A stretch of 64,000 nt of DNA from Streptomyces candidus (GTDB taxonomy: Bacteria; Actinomycetota; Actinomycetes; Streptomycetales; Streptomycetaceae): the NCBI RefSeq assembly GCF_014207445.1, contig NZ_JACHEM010000010.1:186001-250000 (forward strand). The letters are read 5' to 3'. A program made the translations under genes and the position numbers. This document shows positions 37,353 through 46,379 of the stretch, in pieces (position 1 is the first letter of the stretch; each line of letters opens with the position of its first letter). The notes beneath the pieces were generated by a model. The model worked only from the letters and a program-made list of their open reading frames with translations, did no database searches and had not been told where the DNA came from.

Positions 37353-37491
37353 GGGCTCGGCGCGCGCGTCCTCCGCGTGCGGGCGGAACCCGCACTACAC
37401 CGAAGGATGCAGTGCGGGTTCGCCCCTGGTGACGATGCCCCGGGAACGGGCGCGGGCGAGGATGAGGAGTGCTTACGGAAGGAGCCGCTTC

Positions 37492-38112
37492 GTGATCGTC
37501 GCGTTGATCATCGCCTGTGAAGTCGCATTCTGGATCCTGCTGCTGGGCGGCCTGTCGCTGCGGTACCTGGCCAGGATGCCGCGCACGGGAGCGGCCGTGC
37601 TGCTGTGCGAGCCGCTGCTGGAGGTGGTGCTGCTGGTGGTCACCGTGATCGACCTGCGGAACGGGGCCGCACCGGACTGGAAGCACGGGCTCGCGGCGGT
37701 CTACATCGGGTTCACGGTCGCGATGGGGCACCGGGTGATCACGTACATGGACGTGCGCTTCGCGCACCGGTACGCGGACGGGCCGCCGCCGGTGCGGCCG
37801 CCGAAGTACGGGATGGCACGGGCGGTGCACGAGTGGAAGACGGCGGCGCGGTGGATCCTCGCGTGCGGGATCGCGGCGGGGCTGCTGCAGGGAGCGGTGT
37901 GGTTCGTGGGGGAGAGCGGGGACGTCACGTCCTTGCGGTCCTGGCAGTTCAAGATGGGGGTGGTGGCGGTGATCAACGTGGTGATCGCGGGGAGTTACAC
38001 GCTGTTTCCGAAGCGGGGGGTCGAGGAGGGGGCGACGGCTGTTCCGACGGCGAGTCCGGAGGCGGGGGCCGGTGCGCAGGCGGGTTCGGGGGAGCGGTGG
38101 GGGAGTCGTTGA
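37492..38112 (+). CDS. Integral membrane protein of unknown function (206 aa)
   Basis: Four predicted helices: VALIIACEVAFWILLLGGLSL near the start, AAVLLCEPLLEVVLLVVTVIDL, a pair around residues 120-140 and 155-175. An Ala/Gly/Glu-rich cytoplasmic tail follows. No recognised enzymatic motif. GTG at 37492 is set by AAGGAG 7 bases upstream. It is divergent from the sensor kinase, which may hint at a link. Confidence 0.75.
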   Translation: MIVALIIACEVAFWILLLGGLSLRYLARMPRTGAAVLLCEPLLEVVLLVVTVIDLRNGAAPDWKHGLAAVYIGFTVAMGHRVITYMDVRFAHRYADGPPPVRPPKYGMARAVHEWKTAARWILACGIAAGLLQGAVWFVGESGDVTSLRSWQFKMGVVAVINVVIAGSYTLFPKRGVEEGATAVPTASPEAGAGAQAGSGERWGSR

Positions 38113-38240
38113 CGAAGCGGTGAGGGTGGGGTGAGTGGGGGCGTACGTCGGGGTGGCGGGCGTGGGGTGAGGGGGCACCGTCCGGTGGGGGCCGCCCCCT
38201 TGCCCGCCCGTTCCGCCCCCGGGGGCGGCCCCGCCGTCCC

Positions 38241-38333
38241 GGGGGCTACGGGCCGCGCGGCGCCCCGCCGCCCAAGGGGGCTACGGGGGGCGCGGGGGGC
38301 GACGCGACGCGCCGTGCAAGGGGGCTACCGGGG
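38241..38333 (+). repeat. Three dispersed copies of GGGGGCTACSGGG
   Basis: Copies begin at about 38241, 38276 and 38320 in the very GC-rich 262-base gap between the membrane protein and the convergent cobalamin adenosyltransferase. No gene is visible in this gap. Confidence 0.45.
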
Positions 38334-38374
38334 AGGGGGCGCGGCCCCGTCGGCCGGGGCGGGCGGGGGTGGGG

Positions 38375-38947
38375 TTACCTTTCGCCGCCGGGGAGCCAGA
38401 GGACGTCGCCCACCGACTTGTTCGCCGTCCGGGCCAGGATGAACAGCAGGTCGGAGAGACGGTTGAGGTAGGTGGCGGTGAGCGGGTTCATGGTGTCGCC
38501 GTGGACCTCGTACGCCGCCCATGTGGAGCGTTCCGCCCGGCGGACGACCGTGCAGGCCTGGTGCAGGAGCGCGGCCCCCGGGGTCCCCGCCGGAAGAATG
38601 AAGGAGCGGAGCTTCTCCAGTCCCTCCAGATAGGTGTCGCAGTCGGCTTCGAGCTTGTCGATGTACGGCTGCTCCACGCGCAGCGGCGGATACGCCGGGT
38701 CCTGGACGACCGGCGTGGACAGGTCGGCGCCCACGTCGAAGAGGTCGTTCTGGATGCGGGTGAGGACCTTGACCACGTCCTCGTCGAGGTCGCCGAGGGC
38801 GATCGCGGTGCCGATCACCGCGTTCGCCTCGTTGGCGTCCGCGTACGCCGCGATCCGCAGATCGGTCTTGGCGGTGCGGCTCATGTCGCCCAGCGCCGTG
38901 GTGCCCTTGTCGCCGGTACGGGTGTAGATGCGCGTCAGATTGACCAT
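38375..38947 (-). CDS. Cob(I)alamin adenosyltransferase, PduO type (190 aa)
   Basis: Transfers adenosyl from ATP to cob(I)alamin to make coenzyme B12. PduO-type motifs: TRTGDKGTTALGD (ATP binding) near residue 10, VVRRAERSTWAA, and LNRLSDLLFILAR near the C-terminus. ATG at 38947 precedes VNLTRIYTRTGDKG, the usual family start. It would supply adenosylcobalamin to methylmalonyl-CoA mutase, matching mce and meaB 18-20 kb away in the same conserved region. Confidence 0.93.
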   Translation of the reverse strand: MVNLTRIYTRTGDKGTTALGDMSRTAKTDLRIAAYADANEANAVIGTAIALGDLDEDVVKVLTRIQNDLFDVGADLSTPVVQDPAYPPLRVEQPYIDKLEADCDTYLEGLEKLRSFILPAGTPGAALLHQACTVVRRAERSTWAAYEVHGDTMNPLTATYLNRLSDLLFILARTANKSVGDVLWLPGGER

Positions 38948-39291
38948 GGGGTCGAGCCTAACCAGGCCCCGGCCCGCCGGAAGAGTACGTCCGGCCGCGT
39001 CGGGGGGACCGGGCGAGCGCCCTCGCCCGCATCCGGCCGGAGAGCAGGAGCGCGGGCACGGAAAGCGCGCGGACCGCTCGCAGGTGCGGTGGTGACGAAC
39101 GTGCTCAACAGGGCCCAGGGGGACACGAGGTGACTCGCACTCCGGTCGAGTCCGGGGCCGTACCGGTGTGACGTCCGTCATTTGAGACGTGACGCGCATC
39201 TCTTCGCCGCCACAGCGGCCCCATCCGGCGATAGCCTCCGCCACAGGACAACGAATACGCGGTAGCGCGCAGTGATCAGGGAGAGTGTGCA

Positions 39292-40140
39292 GTGGCCAGG
39301 AAGCTTGCCGTCATCGGTGCCGGACTCATGGGATCGGGCATCGCCCAGGTCTCGGCGCAGGCGGGCTGGGACGTGGTCCTGCGCGACGTGACGGACGCGG
39401 CGCTGACGCGCGGTACCGACGGCATCAAGGCCTCGTACGACAAGTTCGTGAGCAAGGGGAAGCTGTCTGCCGAGGACGCCGAGGCGGCGCTCGCGCGGAT
39501 CACGACCTCGACCGAACTGGACGCCGTCGCCGACGCGGACATCGTGGTCGAGGCCGTCTTCGAGAAGCTTGAGGTCAAGCACGAGATCTTCCGCGCCCTG
39601 GACAAGATCGTGCGGGAGGACACCGTGCTGGCGTCCAACACCTCCGCGATCCCGATCACGAAGATCGCGGCCGTGACCGAGCGCCCCGAGCGGGTTGTGG
39701 GGGCGCACTTCTTCTCGCCGGTGCCGATGATGCAGCTCTGCGAACTCGTACGCGGCTACAAGACGAGCGACGAAACCCTCGCCACCGCACGTGAGTTCGC
39801 CGAGTCGGTCGGCAAGACCTGCATCGTCGTCAACCGGGACGTCGCCGGCTTCGTGACGACGCGGCTCATCTCGGCCCTCGTCGTCGAGGCGGCGAAGCTG
39901 TACGAGTCGGGCGTCGCCAGCGCCGAGGACATCGACATCGCGTGCAAGCTCGGCTTCGGCCACGCCATGGGACCGCTCGCCACCGCGGACCTGACCGGTG
40001 TCGACATCCTGCTGCACGCCACGAGCAACATCTACACCGAGTCCCAGGACGAGAAGTTCGCGCCGCCGGAGCTGATGCGCCGCATGGTCGACGCGGGGGA
40101 CATCGGGCGCAAGAGCGGCCAGGGTTTCTACAAGCACTGA
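39292..40140 (+). CDS. 3-hydroxybutyryl-CoA dehydrogenase (282 aa)
   Basis: NAD(P)-dependent interconversion of 3-hydroxybutyryl-CoA and acetoacetyl-CoA. Rossmann motif VIGAGLMGSGIAQVSAQAGWDV. Catalytic His/Glu region VVGAHFFSPVPMMQLCELVRG, conserved NRDVAGFVTTRLI, and C-terminal substrate domain LGFGHAMGPLATADLTG. GTG start at 39292 follows CAGGGAGAG. It works on C4 acyl-CoA, linking to the thiolase at 56.9 kb. Confidence 0.95.
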   Translation: MARKLAVIGAGLMGSGIAQVSAQAGWDVVLRDVTDAALTRGTDGIKASYDKFVSKGKLSAEDAEAALARITTSTELDAVADADIVVEAVFEKLEVKHEIFRALDKIVREDTVLASNTSAIPITKIAAVTERPERVVGAHFFSPVPMMQLCELVRGYKTSDETLATAREFAESVGKTCIVVNRDVAGFVTTRLISALVVEAAKLYESGVASAEDIDIACKLGFGHAMGPLATADLTGVDILLHATSNIYTESQDEKFAPPELMRRMVDAGDIGRKSGQGFYKH

Positions 40141-40170
40141 TCGAGTGCTGCGGGAATGTCCGAACCGCCG

Positions 40171-40186
40171 TCACCCCATGGGGTGA
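40171..40186. promoter_or_regulatory. Perfect 16-bp palindrome TCACCCCATGGGGTGA
   Basis: Fully self-complementary, 31 bases after the dehydrogenase stop and 105 bases before the STAS start. It has no loop, so it suits a dimeric repressor site better than a terminator. Confidence 0.45.
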
Positions 40187-40291
40187 ATTACGTGCCGATT
40201 TACTGACAGGCGGCAACTTCTTGGCCTGTTCGGCAGTCAGTTGAGAGAACGCGGAAGAGAAGCCGTCAGCACGCACTCGTGGGGAGCGCAC

Positions 40292-40615
40292 ATGCACATC
40301 AGGGGCGATCACGTCGAGCTGGTCGTCGGGGGCCGCCTCGACGTGCGCAGCGCGGCGGACGCCCGTACGGTCCTGCACTCGGCGGTCGACGACGGCATCG
40401 GCGACCTGGTGCTCGACCTGACCGAACTGGACTCGTGGGACGCCACCGGACTCGGCGTCATCATGGGCGCGCACCGGCGGGCCGGCCGCTGCGGACGACG
40501 GCTCGTGCTGCGCGGCGTACCGCCGCAGATGCAGCGGCTGCTGGTGGCGACCAGGCTGCACCGGATCCTGGCGATCGAGGGCGGGCTCGCGGTGGACGCG
40601 CTGCCGCGGGTGTGA
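40292..40615 (+). CDS. STAS-domain anti-sigma factor antagonist-like protein (107 aa)
   Basis: The whole protein is one STAS domain (VVGGRLDVRSAADARTVLH; LVLDLTELDSWDATGLGVIMGAHR). Antagonists bind anti-sigma kinases and are switched off by phosphorylation of the Ser in DSSGLG. Here the motif is DATGLG, with Thr52 in that place, so phosphorylation is still possible. ATG at 40292 follows GGGGAG; the longer frame lacks a ribosome site. No anti-sigma kinase is adjacent. The next gene, a P-loop membrane protein, may be functionally related. Confidence 0.85.
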   Translation: MHIRGDHVELVVGGRLDVRSAADARTVLHSAVDDGIGDLVLDLTELDSWDATGLGVIMGAHRRAGRCGRRLVLRGVPPQMQRLLVATRLHRILAIEGGLAVDALPRV

Positions 40616-40876
40616 CCGCCCAGGACGTCCCCGGAAAGGGCGTGACGCGGGTACGACGCGGGCGCGCAATCCTCACACGACTGTGACTTCCCGGGGCACC
40701 CAAGCCCCCGGCCCTCAGAGATAATGTGCGAAGGTCTAGGGTTCGGTCGCCTGCCGCTTGACGAACCCACGCAATGGATGCACCCACGTCGGCGGGCACC
40801 GGACCAGAAGCGACAGCGAGCGTGCGAAAGGCCGGGAGGGGCAGTCAGCACGCAACGCATCTGGGGGGCTTTGACC

Positions 40877-43552
40877 ATGGACCCGATACACCGGGGACCT
40901 GTTGAGTACGGCCAGGACAACAACGGCAACCACAACGAGCAGAGCAGTCGGGACGGCGCGCGCGAGCGCGAGCAGACGACCCGCGACCTCGGTCCGGGCA
41001 CCGCGCCCGCACCGGCACGCACCGTCCAGTTCACATCCGGCGACTTCCTGCTGACCATCAATCCGGTGGACGGCAGCGAGATCGAACCCTGCCCGCCCGG
41101 CGAGCGCCCCGCGGCGCCCGTCCGGCACCCGGCCGCCGACCGCGCGGAACTCGCACGCGCCGCGAAGCCGCCGCTGCCGCCGGGCCCGGCCGGGCCCGAA
41201 CTGCCGCTCCTGGAGCGGCAGGAGGAACGCGAGCGACTTGTCGACCTGCTCTCGCGCGGCCGTTCCGTGCGGCTGGTGGGGGCGGAGGGCTCCGGGCGCA
41301 GTGCGCTGCTCGGCGCCGTCGCCGAGGACTGTGCGGACCTCGCGCCGGACGGCGTCGTACGGCTCTCCGGCCACCGTCGCACCACGACGGAACTGCTGCA
41401 CGACCTGTTCTCGGCCGTCTACCGCGCGCCGCTGTACCGCCCCGACCGGGAACAACTTCTGCGCTGCGTCCACGAGATCGGCGCGGTCGTCGTCGTCGAC
41501 GACCTGGAGTTCGGCGGGACGGCCCTGGAGGAGCTGTTCGACGCGACGCCCGAGTGCGCGTTCCTCGTCTCCACCACCTCCGAGGTCGCCGCCGCGTCAC
41601 CGGCCGGACTCATGGAGGAAGTACTGGTCGGCGGGCTCGGCCGGGAGGCCTCGCTGGAACTCCTGGAGCGCGCGGTGGACCGCCCGCTCACCGAGGACGA
41701 GGCGAACTGGGCGGGGGACCTCTGGTTCGAGTCGGAGGGGTTGCCGCTGCGGTTCGTGCAGGCCGGCGCGCTGCTGCGGCAGCGCGACGCCCTGCGTGCC
41801 GACCCGGGCGCCTTCGAGGACTTCGAGTGCTTCAGCGAGGCGCCGCACGACGCCCCCTCCGATGCCGAGAACGGGCACTACGTACCGCTGCCCACCCTCG
41901 CGGAGGGCATGGCCCCGGTCGCCTCGCTCGCCGCCCGGCTGAGCGGGCCCGCCAGGGACACCCTGCGGATCGCGCTGGCGCTCGGCGGGGAAGTGCCGCA
42001 CCAGGCGCATCTGCCCGCCCTGGTCGGTGACACTCACGCGGACGCCGCGCTCGGTGAACTCCTCGGCTGCGGGCTGCTCTCCGCGGCCGGTGCGCGCCAC
42101 CGGCTGGCCCCCGGGGTCGCCGCCCAGCTGGAGGGCGCCGGATACGCCGAGGACGCGGAGGAGCACGCGCTCAACGCGGCCCAGCACTACACCTGGTGGG
42201 CCGGGCACCCCTCGGTCGGCTCGGAGCGGATCTCCGCCGAGGCGGACGCGGTGCTCGCCGCGCTCTCGGCCCTCGTACCGGGGACGGAGGACCGGCATCC
42301 GGGCGCCGCCGTGGTGCTCGCCCGTACCGCCGCCCCCGCCTTTGCGGCGGGCATGCAGTGGGGGGCCTGGGAGCGGGCCCTGCGCACCGGCGCGGAGGCG
42401 TCCCGGCTCGCCGGAGAGGTCGCGGAGGAGGCGTACTTCCACCACGAGCTGGGGGTCCTCGCGCTCTGCGGCGACCGGCTCGACCGTGCGCGCGCCGAGT
42501 TGGAGACGTCGATCGGGCTGCGGGGTGCGCTCGCCGACAAGCGGGGCGCCGTCGCCGCCCGGCGTGCGCTCGCCCTGGTCACGGACCGCAGCGGGGACGC
42601 TCCCGGGCCCGTGCTGATGTCCGGCGGGGGCCTGGCGGGCGCCGGTGCGGTCGCGTTGCCGAGGTCGCCCTTCGACACGCCGTACGACCCCTTCACCGAG
42701 CGGGCGTCGGCCGGCGAGGAGATACCGGCCGCACGGTACGAGGAGTCGGCCTCACCCCCCGCCGGGGTGCCCACGCCGGCGGTGCTCAACGAATTCCCGG
42801 ACTCCCGCGAGCCGTTGGTGACCAGGACCGGGCCGGCGAACCGGGGACGGCCCCCGTCGCGGCGCGCCATGCTCCACGGGGCCCGGCGCAACGTGGTCGC
42901 GGCCGGGGCCGGCGCCCTGCTGGTGGCCGTACTGGGCACCGTGGTCACCCTCGGCGCCACCGGCAACGGGCTGGGCGGCGAGAGCGGCAAGGTCACCCCG
43001 GAGCAGTCCGCCAACCTGGATTCCGGCAAGGGCGGCCTGGACGCCGACAAGGCGGAGGGCTCCGAGGGCAGCCGCTCCGGCGGCGGCGGAGCCACGGACA
43101 GCGGTGCCGGTGACCCCGGGCTGCCGGGCCTGCCGGACGCCGCCTCCACCAGCCGCGGGAAGAACACCGGGACCCCGGATCCGGACGCCACCGGGTCCGG
43201 CGAGCCGGGCGGTGGCGGAGCGACCACCACGCCGACCGACCCGGGGAGCAAGCCGCCGGGGGGTACGCCGCCGGGCAGCAAGCCGCCGACGACCAAGCCG
43301 CCCACGACGCCGCCCGACCCCACCCCGCAGCCGCCCACCGACCCGCCGACGAAGCCGCCGACGTCTCCGGACCCGGACCCGACGCCCCCGAAGCCGGACC
43401 CGCCGACGTCCCCGGACAAGCCCCCGCCGGCCGACGACAAACCTCCGCCGACCTCGCCGGACAGGCCCCCGCCGGCGGACGACCAGCCGCCGCCCTCCTC
43501 CCCGGGCTTCACGGTCAGCGCACCCGCGCCGACGGACACCGAACCCGCCTAG
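40877..43552 (+). CDS. Membrane-anchored P-loop protein, STAND/AAA-like, with Pro-rich exterior tail (891 aa)
   Basis: Layout: polar N-terminus; P-loop VGAEGSGRSALL near residues 134-145; Walker B-like AVVVVDDLEFGG near 200; winged-helix and TPR-like region to about 590, including an AAQHYTWWAGHP stretch. A single membrane helix follows near 670-692 (NVVAAGAGALLVAVLGTVVTL), then about 200 residues of Gly/Ser/Asp and then Pro/Asp/Lys repeats (KPPTTKPPTTPPDPTPQPP). The topology would put the NTPase inside and the Pro-rich tail in the wall. ATG at 40877 follows GGGGGG by 8 bases. It is 261 bases after the STAS gene. Function unknown; regulation, sensing or wall attachment are all possible. Confidence 0.8.
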   Translation: MDPIHRGPVEYGQDNNGNHNEQSSRDGAREREQTTRDLGPGTAPAPARTVQFTSGDFLLTINPVDGSEIEPCPPGERPAAPVRHPAADRAELARAAKPPLPPGPAGPELPLLERQEERERLVDLLSRGRSVRLVGAEGSGRSALLGAVAEDCADLAPDGVVRLSGHRRTTTELLHDLFSAVYRAPLYRPDREQLLRCVHEIGAVVVVDDLEFGGTALEELFDATPECAFLVSTTSEVAAASPAGLMEEVLVGGLGREASLELLERAVDRPLTEDEANWAGDLWFESEGLPLRFVQAGALLRQRDALRADPGAFEDFECFSEAPHDAPSDAENGHYVPLPTLAEGMAPVASLAARLSGPARDTLRIALALGGEVPHQAHLPALVGDTHADAALGELLGCGLLSAAGARHRLAPGVAAQLEGAGYAEDAEEHALNAAQHYTWWAGHPSVGSERISAEADAVLAALSALVPGTEDRHPGAAVVLARTAAPAFAAGMQWGAWERALRTGAEASRLAGEVAEEAYFHHELGVLALCGDRLDRARAELETSIGLRGALADKRGAVAARRALALVTDRSGDAPGPVLMSGGGLAGAGAVALPRSPFDTPYDPFTERASAGEEIPAARYEESASPPAGVPTPAVLNEFPDSREPLVTRTGPANRGRPPSRRAMLHGARRNVVAAGAGALLVAVLGTVVTLGATGNGLGGESGKVTPEQSANLDSGKGGLDADKAEGSEGSRSGGGGATDSGAGDPGLPGLPDAASTSRGKNTGTPDPDATGSGEPGGGGATTTPTDPGSKPPGGTPPGSKPPTTKPPTTPPDPTPQPPTDPPTKPPTSPDPDPTPPKPDPPTSPDKPPPADDKPPPTSPDRPPPADDQPPPSSPGFTVSAPAPTDTEPA

Positions 43553-43616
43553 GGTTTTGGCCCGCCGCGCACCGGGACCCGGCACGGTCCGCGCGACCGC
43601 CGGGCCCCGCACGCCC

Positions 43617-43670
43617 TCGTACGGCCCGCACGCCTCGTACGGCCCGCACAGCTCGCACCACCCGCACATG
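43617..43670 (+). repeat. Three tandem 18-bp units after the P-loop protein gene
   Basis: TCGTACGGCCCGCACGCC (43617-43634), then 43635-43652 (2 changes) and 43653-43670 (more diverged). It matches the unit of the array at 20150-20203 in length, phase and core sequence TCGTACGRCCCG. Confidence 0.65.
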
Positions 43671-43671
43671 A

Positions 43672-43710
43672 CTGTGGCGGCCCCCCTGAGCAACAGGTGG
43701 GCCGCCACAG
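43672..43710. terminator. Hairpin between convergent genes
   Basis: Perfect 12-bp stem CTGTGGCGGCCC (43672-43683) with GGGCCGCCACAG (43699-43710). It can end transcripts from either side: the P-loop protein gene (+) and nucS (-). Confidence 0.75.
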
Positions 43711-43750
43711 GCGGTTGTGGGTGGGGTGTCGCGACGCCCCCCGGCGGGGG

Positions 43751-44422
43751 CTAGAACAGCCGCAGTTTGTCGTCCTCGATGCCGCGCATCGCGTTGTAGT
43801 CCAGGACCAGGCAGCGGATGCCCCGGTCGGTCGCCAGCACGCGGGCCTGCGGCTTGATCTCCTGCGCGGCGAAGACACCGGTCACCGGGGCCAGATGCGG
43901 GTCACGGTTGAGGAGTTCGAGGTAGCGGGTGAGCTGCTCGACGCCGTCGATGTCACCGCGCCGCTTCAGTTCGACGGCCACCGTCGCCCCGTCCTTGTCG
44001 CGGCACAGGATGTCGACCGGGCCGATCGCCGTCATGTACTCGCGGCGGATCAGGGTGTAGCCCTCGCCGAGGGTGTCGATGCGGTCCGCGAGCAGCTCCT
44101 GAAGGTGTGCTTCCACGCCGTCCTTGATGAGACCGGGATCAATGCCCAGCTCGTAGGACGAATCGTGCAGGACTTCCTCCATCGTGATGATCAGTTTCTC
44201 GCCCGCCTTGTTGATCACGGTCCAGACACCGGCGTCGTCGCCCGTGCCCTCCTTGAGCGTGCACGGCGGGGACATCCAGTTGAGCGGCTTGTACGCCCTG
44301 TCGTCCGCGTGAATGGAGACGCTGCCGTCCGCCTTCACCAGGATCAGACGGGGGGCGGAGGGCAGATGGGCGGTGAGCCTGCCCGCGTAGTCGACGGAGC
44401 AGCGGGCGATGACGAGACGCAT
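43751..44422 (-). CDS. nucS: Endonuclease NucS/EndoMS, non-canonical mismatch repair (223 aa)
   Basis: Cuts both strands at certain mismatches and replaces MutS/MutL in actinobacteria. N-terminal dimerisation domain (MRLVIARCSVDYAGRL...LILVKADGSVSIHADDRAYKPLNWM) and C-terminal RecB-like nuclease with GPVDILCRDKDGATVAVELKRRG, giving the catalytic Asp, Glu and Lys near residues 137-154. ATG at 44422 is the family start; a -10-like TAGCGT at 44431-44436 lies 8 bases upstream and no ribosome site is seen, suggesting a leaderless or very short leader. The C-terminus (DDKLRLF) resembles a sliding-clamp-binding tail. Confidence 0.95.
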   Translation of the reverse strand: MRLVIARCSVDYAGRLTAHLPSAPRLILVKADGSVSIHADDRAYKPLNWMSPPCTLKEGTGDDAGVWTVINKAGEKLIITMEEVLHDSSYELGIDPGLIKDGVEAHLQELLADRIDTLGEGYTLIRREYMTAIGPVDILCRDKDGATVAVELKRRGDIDGVEQLTRYLELLNRDPHLAPVTGVFAAQEIKPQARVLATDRGIRCLVLDYNAMRGIEDDKLRLF

Positions 44423-44657
44423 GGGGCGCAACGCTACTCGACGAGGCGGGGTGGGCGCGATTCGCCCTGTAAGACCCCGTTCGCAGGGTCCGCGGGACCA
44501 TCCGTCAATGGCCGGTTGTATGCGCAATCCCCTGTTGCGGCAGGGGTGCCGCCCTTAACGTGGATGCAGGAGGTCGCCGTGCGTGCACGCTGCGTCGCGG
44601 CTCTCCTGCCCTGCCCGGAAGACCCCGTCTCGGTGCGGGGTCGCGAGAGGAGAACCC

Positions 44658-45050
44658 ATGTCGCTCGACGTCTCACCGGCTCTGTTGGAACAGGCCGAGC
44701 GAGGCGAGGTCGACGAAGCGGAATTCGTCGACTGCGTCCGGACCTCCCTGCCCTTCGCATGGGAGATGATCAGCTCTCTGGTGGCACAGCTGAAGGTCGA
44801 CGGTGGACAGTTCGCCGACAACCAGACGCCGCCGCCGGACGAGCAGGCCCGTGGCCAGCTGCTGCGCGCCCTGGCGAGTGACGCCATCCGCGGTTCGTTG
44901 GAGCGTCACTTCGGAGTACGTCTCGCATTCCAGAACTGCCACCGTGTCGCGGTGTTCCCGCTGGACTCCTCGGTCGACGAGCGGCTCGCCCGCTTCACTT
45001 CGATCCGCGGCCAGCTGCTCAACCAGTCGCCGGGACTGCGGGACTGCTGA
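44658..45050 (+). CDS. Conserved actinomycete protein of unknown function (130 aa)
   Basis: Acidic soluble protein without membrane segments: LEQAERGEVDEAEFVDCVRTSLPFAWEMISSLVAQL, then ARGQLLRALASDAIRGSLERHFGV and RVAVFPLDSSVDERLARFTSIRGQLLNQSP. I recognise no family function, though it looks like the protein found next to nucS in other streptomycetes. ATG at 44658 follows GAGAGGAG. A leader hairpin GACCCCG/CGGGGTC (44621-44627, 44636-44642) sits directly before the ribosome site. TAACGT at 44556-44561 is a possible -10, implying a leader of about 90 nt. Confidence 0.75.
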   Translation: MSLDVSPALLEQAERGEVDEAEFVDCVRTSLPFAWEMISSLVAQLKVDGGQFADNQTPPPDEQARGQLLRALASDAIRGSLERHFGVRLAFQNCHRVAVFPLDSSVDERLARFTSIRGQLLNQSPGLRDC

Positions 45051-45135
45051 CGTCCGAGGCTGCCGCTCCCGTATCGCGGGAGGTGTGACAGATGCAGGGG
45101 CGGCAGCCCTCCGCACCGCTCCCGACGCAGCGCGC

Positions 45136-46164
45136 TCAGGACAGCAGTTCCCGGACCTCCGAGCCCAGCCGCCGTACGTTCTCCTCCGTGCAGGCGAGGT
45201 CGCCCGACCCCTCGGTGAGCAGCGCGAAGCGGGTGATGCCGGTCCGCTCCGAGGTCGCCGCCAGCCGGTCCGCCGCCAACTGCGCCGTGCCCACCGGGTG
45301 CAGGCCGCACAGCTTCTCCGTGTACGCCACCGGATCGCGCATCGCGCGGCGCCGTCCGTCGACCGTGACGTGGGCGTCCAGGCCCTGCTTCAGCCAGCCC
45401 GGCATGGCCTTGCCGAGCGTCTCGCAGGCGTCCTCGACGGTGTCGGCGATCTGCGCGACCCCGGCCGACACGTGCGCGACGGTCGCGATCTCCTCGGTGC
45501 TGCGGCCGGAGGCGCGTGCGTGCCGGCGCCACAGGGCGGTCATCTCCGCCTTGTCCTCGTCCCCGCAGTGCATCCCGAGCAGCATGGGCAGCCCCCGCTC
45601 GGCGGCGAGCTTCACACTCCTGGGTGACGTGCACGCGACGACGACCTCGGGCCCCGGCACGCCCTCCCACTGCTCGTCCGGCCGCGGAACGACGGCCACT
45701 TCACGGAACCGGTACCGCTCGCCGTCCGCGCCCACCCGCGGCTCGCGCAGCCAGCGCAGCAGCAGGTCGAGCGATTCGGGGAAGCCCTCCTCGTACGCCT
45801 TCAGCGAGCTGCCGAAGACCTCCAGGTCCACCCACGGCCCGCCGCGCCCCACCCCGAGCGAGAAACGCCCGCCGGAGGTGAGGTGCAACAGGGCCGCCTG
45901 CTCCGCCACGTTCACCGGGTGCGCGGTCGGCAGCACGGTCACCGCCGTGCCCACCCGGATCCGGCGCGTGCGGCCCAGCATCACGGCGGCCAGCGTCACG
46001 GCCGACGGGCAGACCCCGTACGGCACGAAGTGGTGCTCGGCCAGCCAGACCGAGTCGAGACCCGCCTCCTCGGCGACGTCCGCCGTCCGGAGCGCCCGGT
46101 GCAGGGCTTCCGCCTGTCCCTGACCCGGGAACTGCGCTGCCAGTACAAAAGCTCCAATGTGCAT
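45136..46164 (-). CDS. LLM-class (luciferase-like) flavin-dependent oxidoreductase (342 aa)
   Basis: TIM-barrel flavin (FMN or F420) monooxygenase-like protein. Motifs: DVAEEAGLDSVWLAEHHFVPYGVCPSA, RIRVGTAVTVLPTAHPVNVAEQAALLHLTSGGRFSLGVGRGG, and ERGLPMLLGMHCG. Substrate unknown. ATG at 46164 (MHIGAFVLAAQFPGQ) follows AAGGAGGCAGAGGG, a strong ribosome site; the longer frame is discarded. Confidence 0.88.
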   Translation of the reverse strand: MHIGAFVLAAQFPGQGQAEALHRALRTADVAEEAGLDSVWLAEHHFVPYGVCPSAVTLAAVMLGRTRRIRVGTAVTVLPTAHPVNVAEQAALLHLTSGGRFSLGVGRGGPWVDLEVFGSSLKAYEEGFPESLDLLLRWLREPRVGADGERYRFREVAVVPRPDEQWEGVPGPEVVVACTSPRSVKLAAERGLPMLLGMHCGDEDKAEMTALWRRHARASGRSTEEIATVAHVSAGVAQIADTVEDACETLGKAMPGWLKQGLDAHVTVDGRRRAMRDPVAYTEKLCGLHPVGTAQLAADRLAATSERTGITRFALLTEGSGDLACTEENVRRLGSEVRELLS

Positions 46165-46379
46165 CGCCCTCTGCCTCCTTAGGCTTCGTGAATCGGCGAT
46201 CCCCCACTGGCAATAACGGCTGACAAGTGCCAAAGGCACGGGCCCGGGCCAAGTTCTTGTGATTTTCCGGCTACTCGTGCACCAGGAGTACCGCAGGGAC
46301 TCCCTCAGTGGTACGTGTACCCCTGCCGGATGGCCCTAGGCTGTGGGAAAACAGTCCGTACGGCCCCATGAGGTGCTAC

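Noticed and set aside
38113..38374. Small gene in the very GC-rich gap before the cobalamin adenosyltransferase
   Set aside because: Only Gly/Arg/Pro-rich frames without ribosome sites; the sequence is repetitive.
40673..40686. TCACA-CGAC-TGTGA as a Crp site
   Set aside because: Half-sites are in the inverted order and spacing of the Crp consensus TGTGA-N6-TCACA, so it does not fit.
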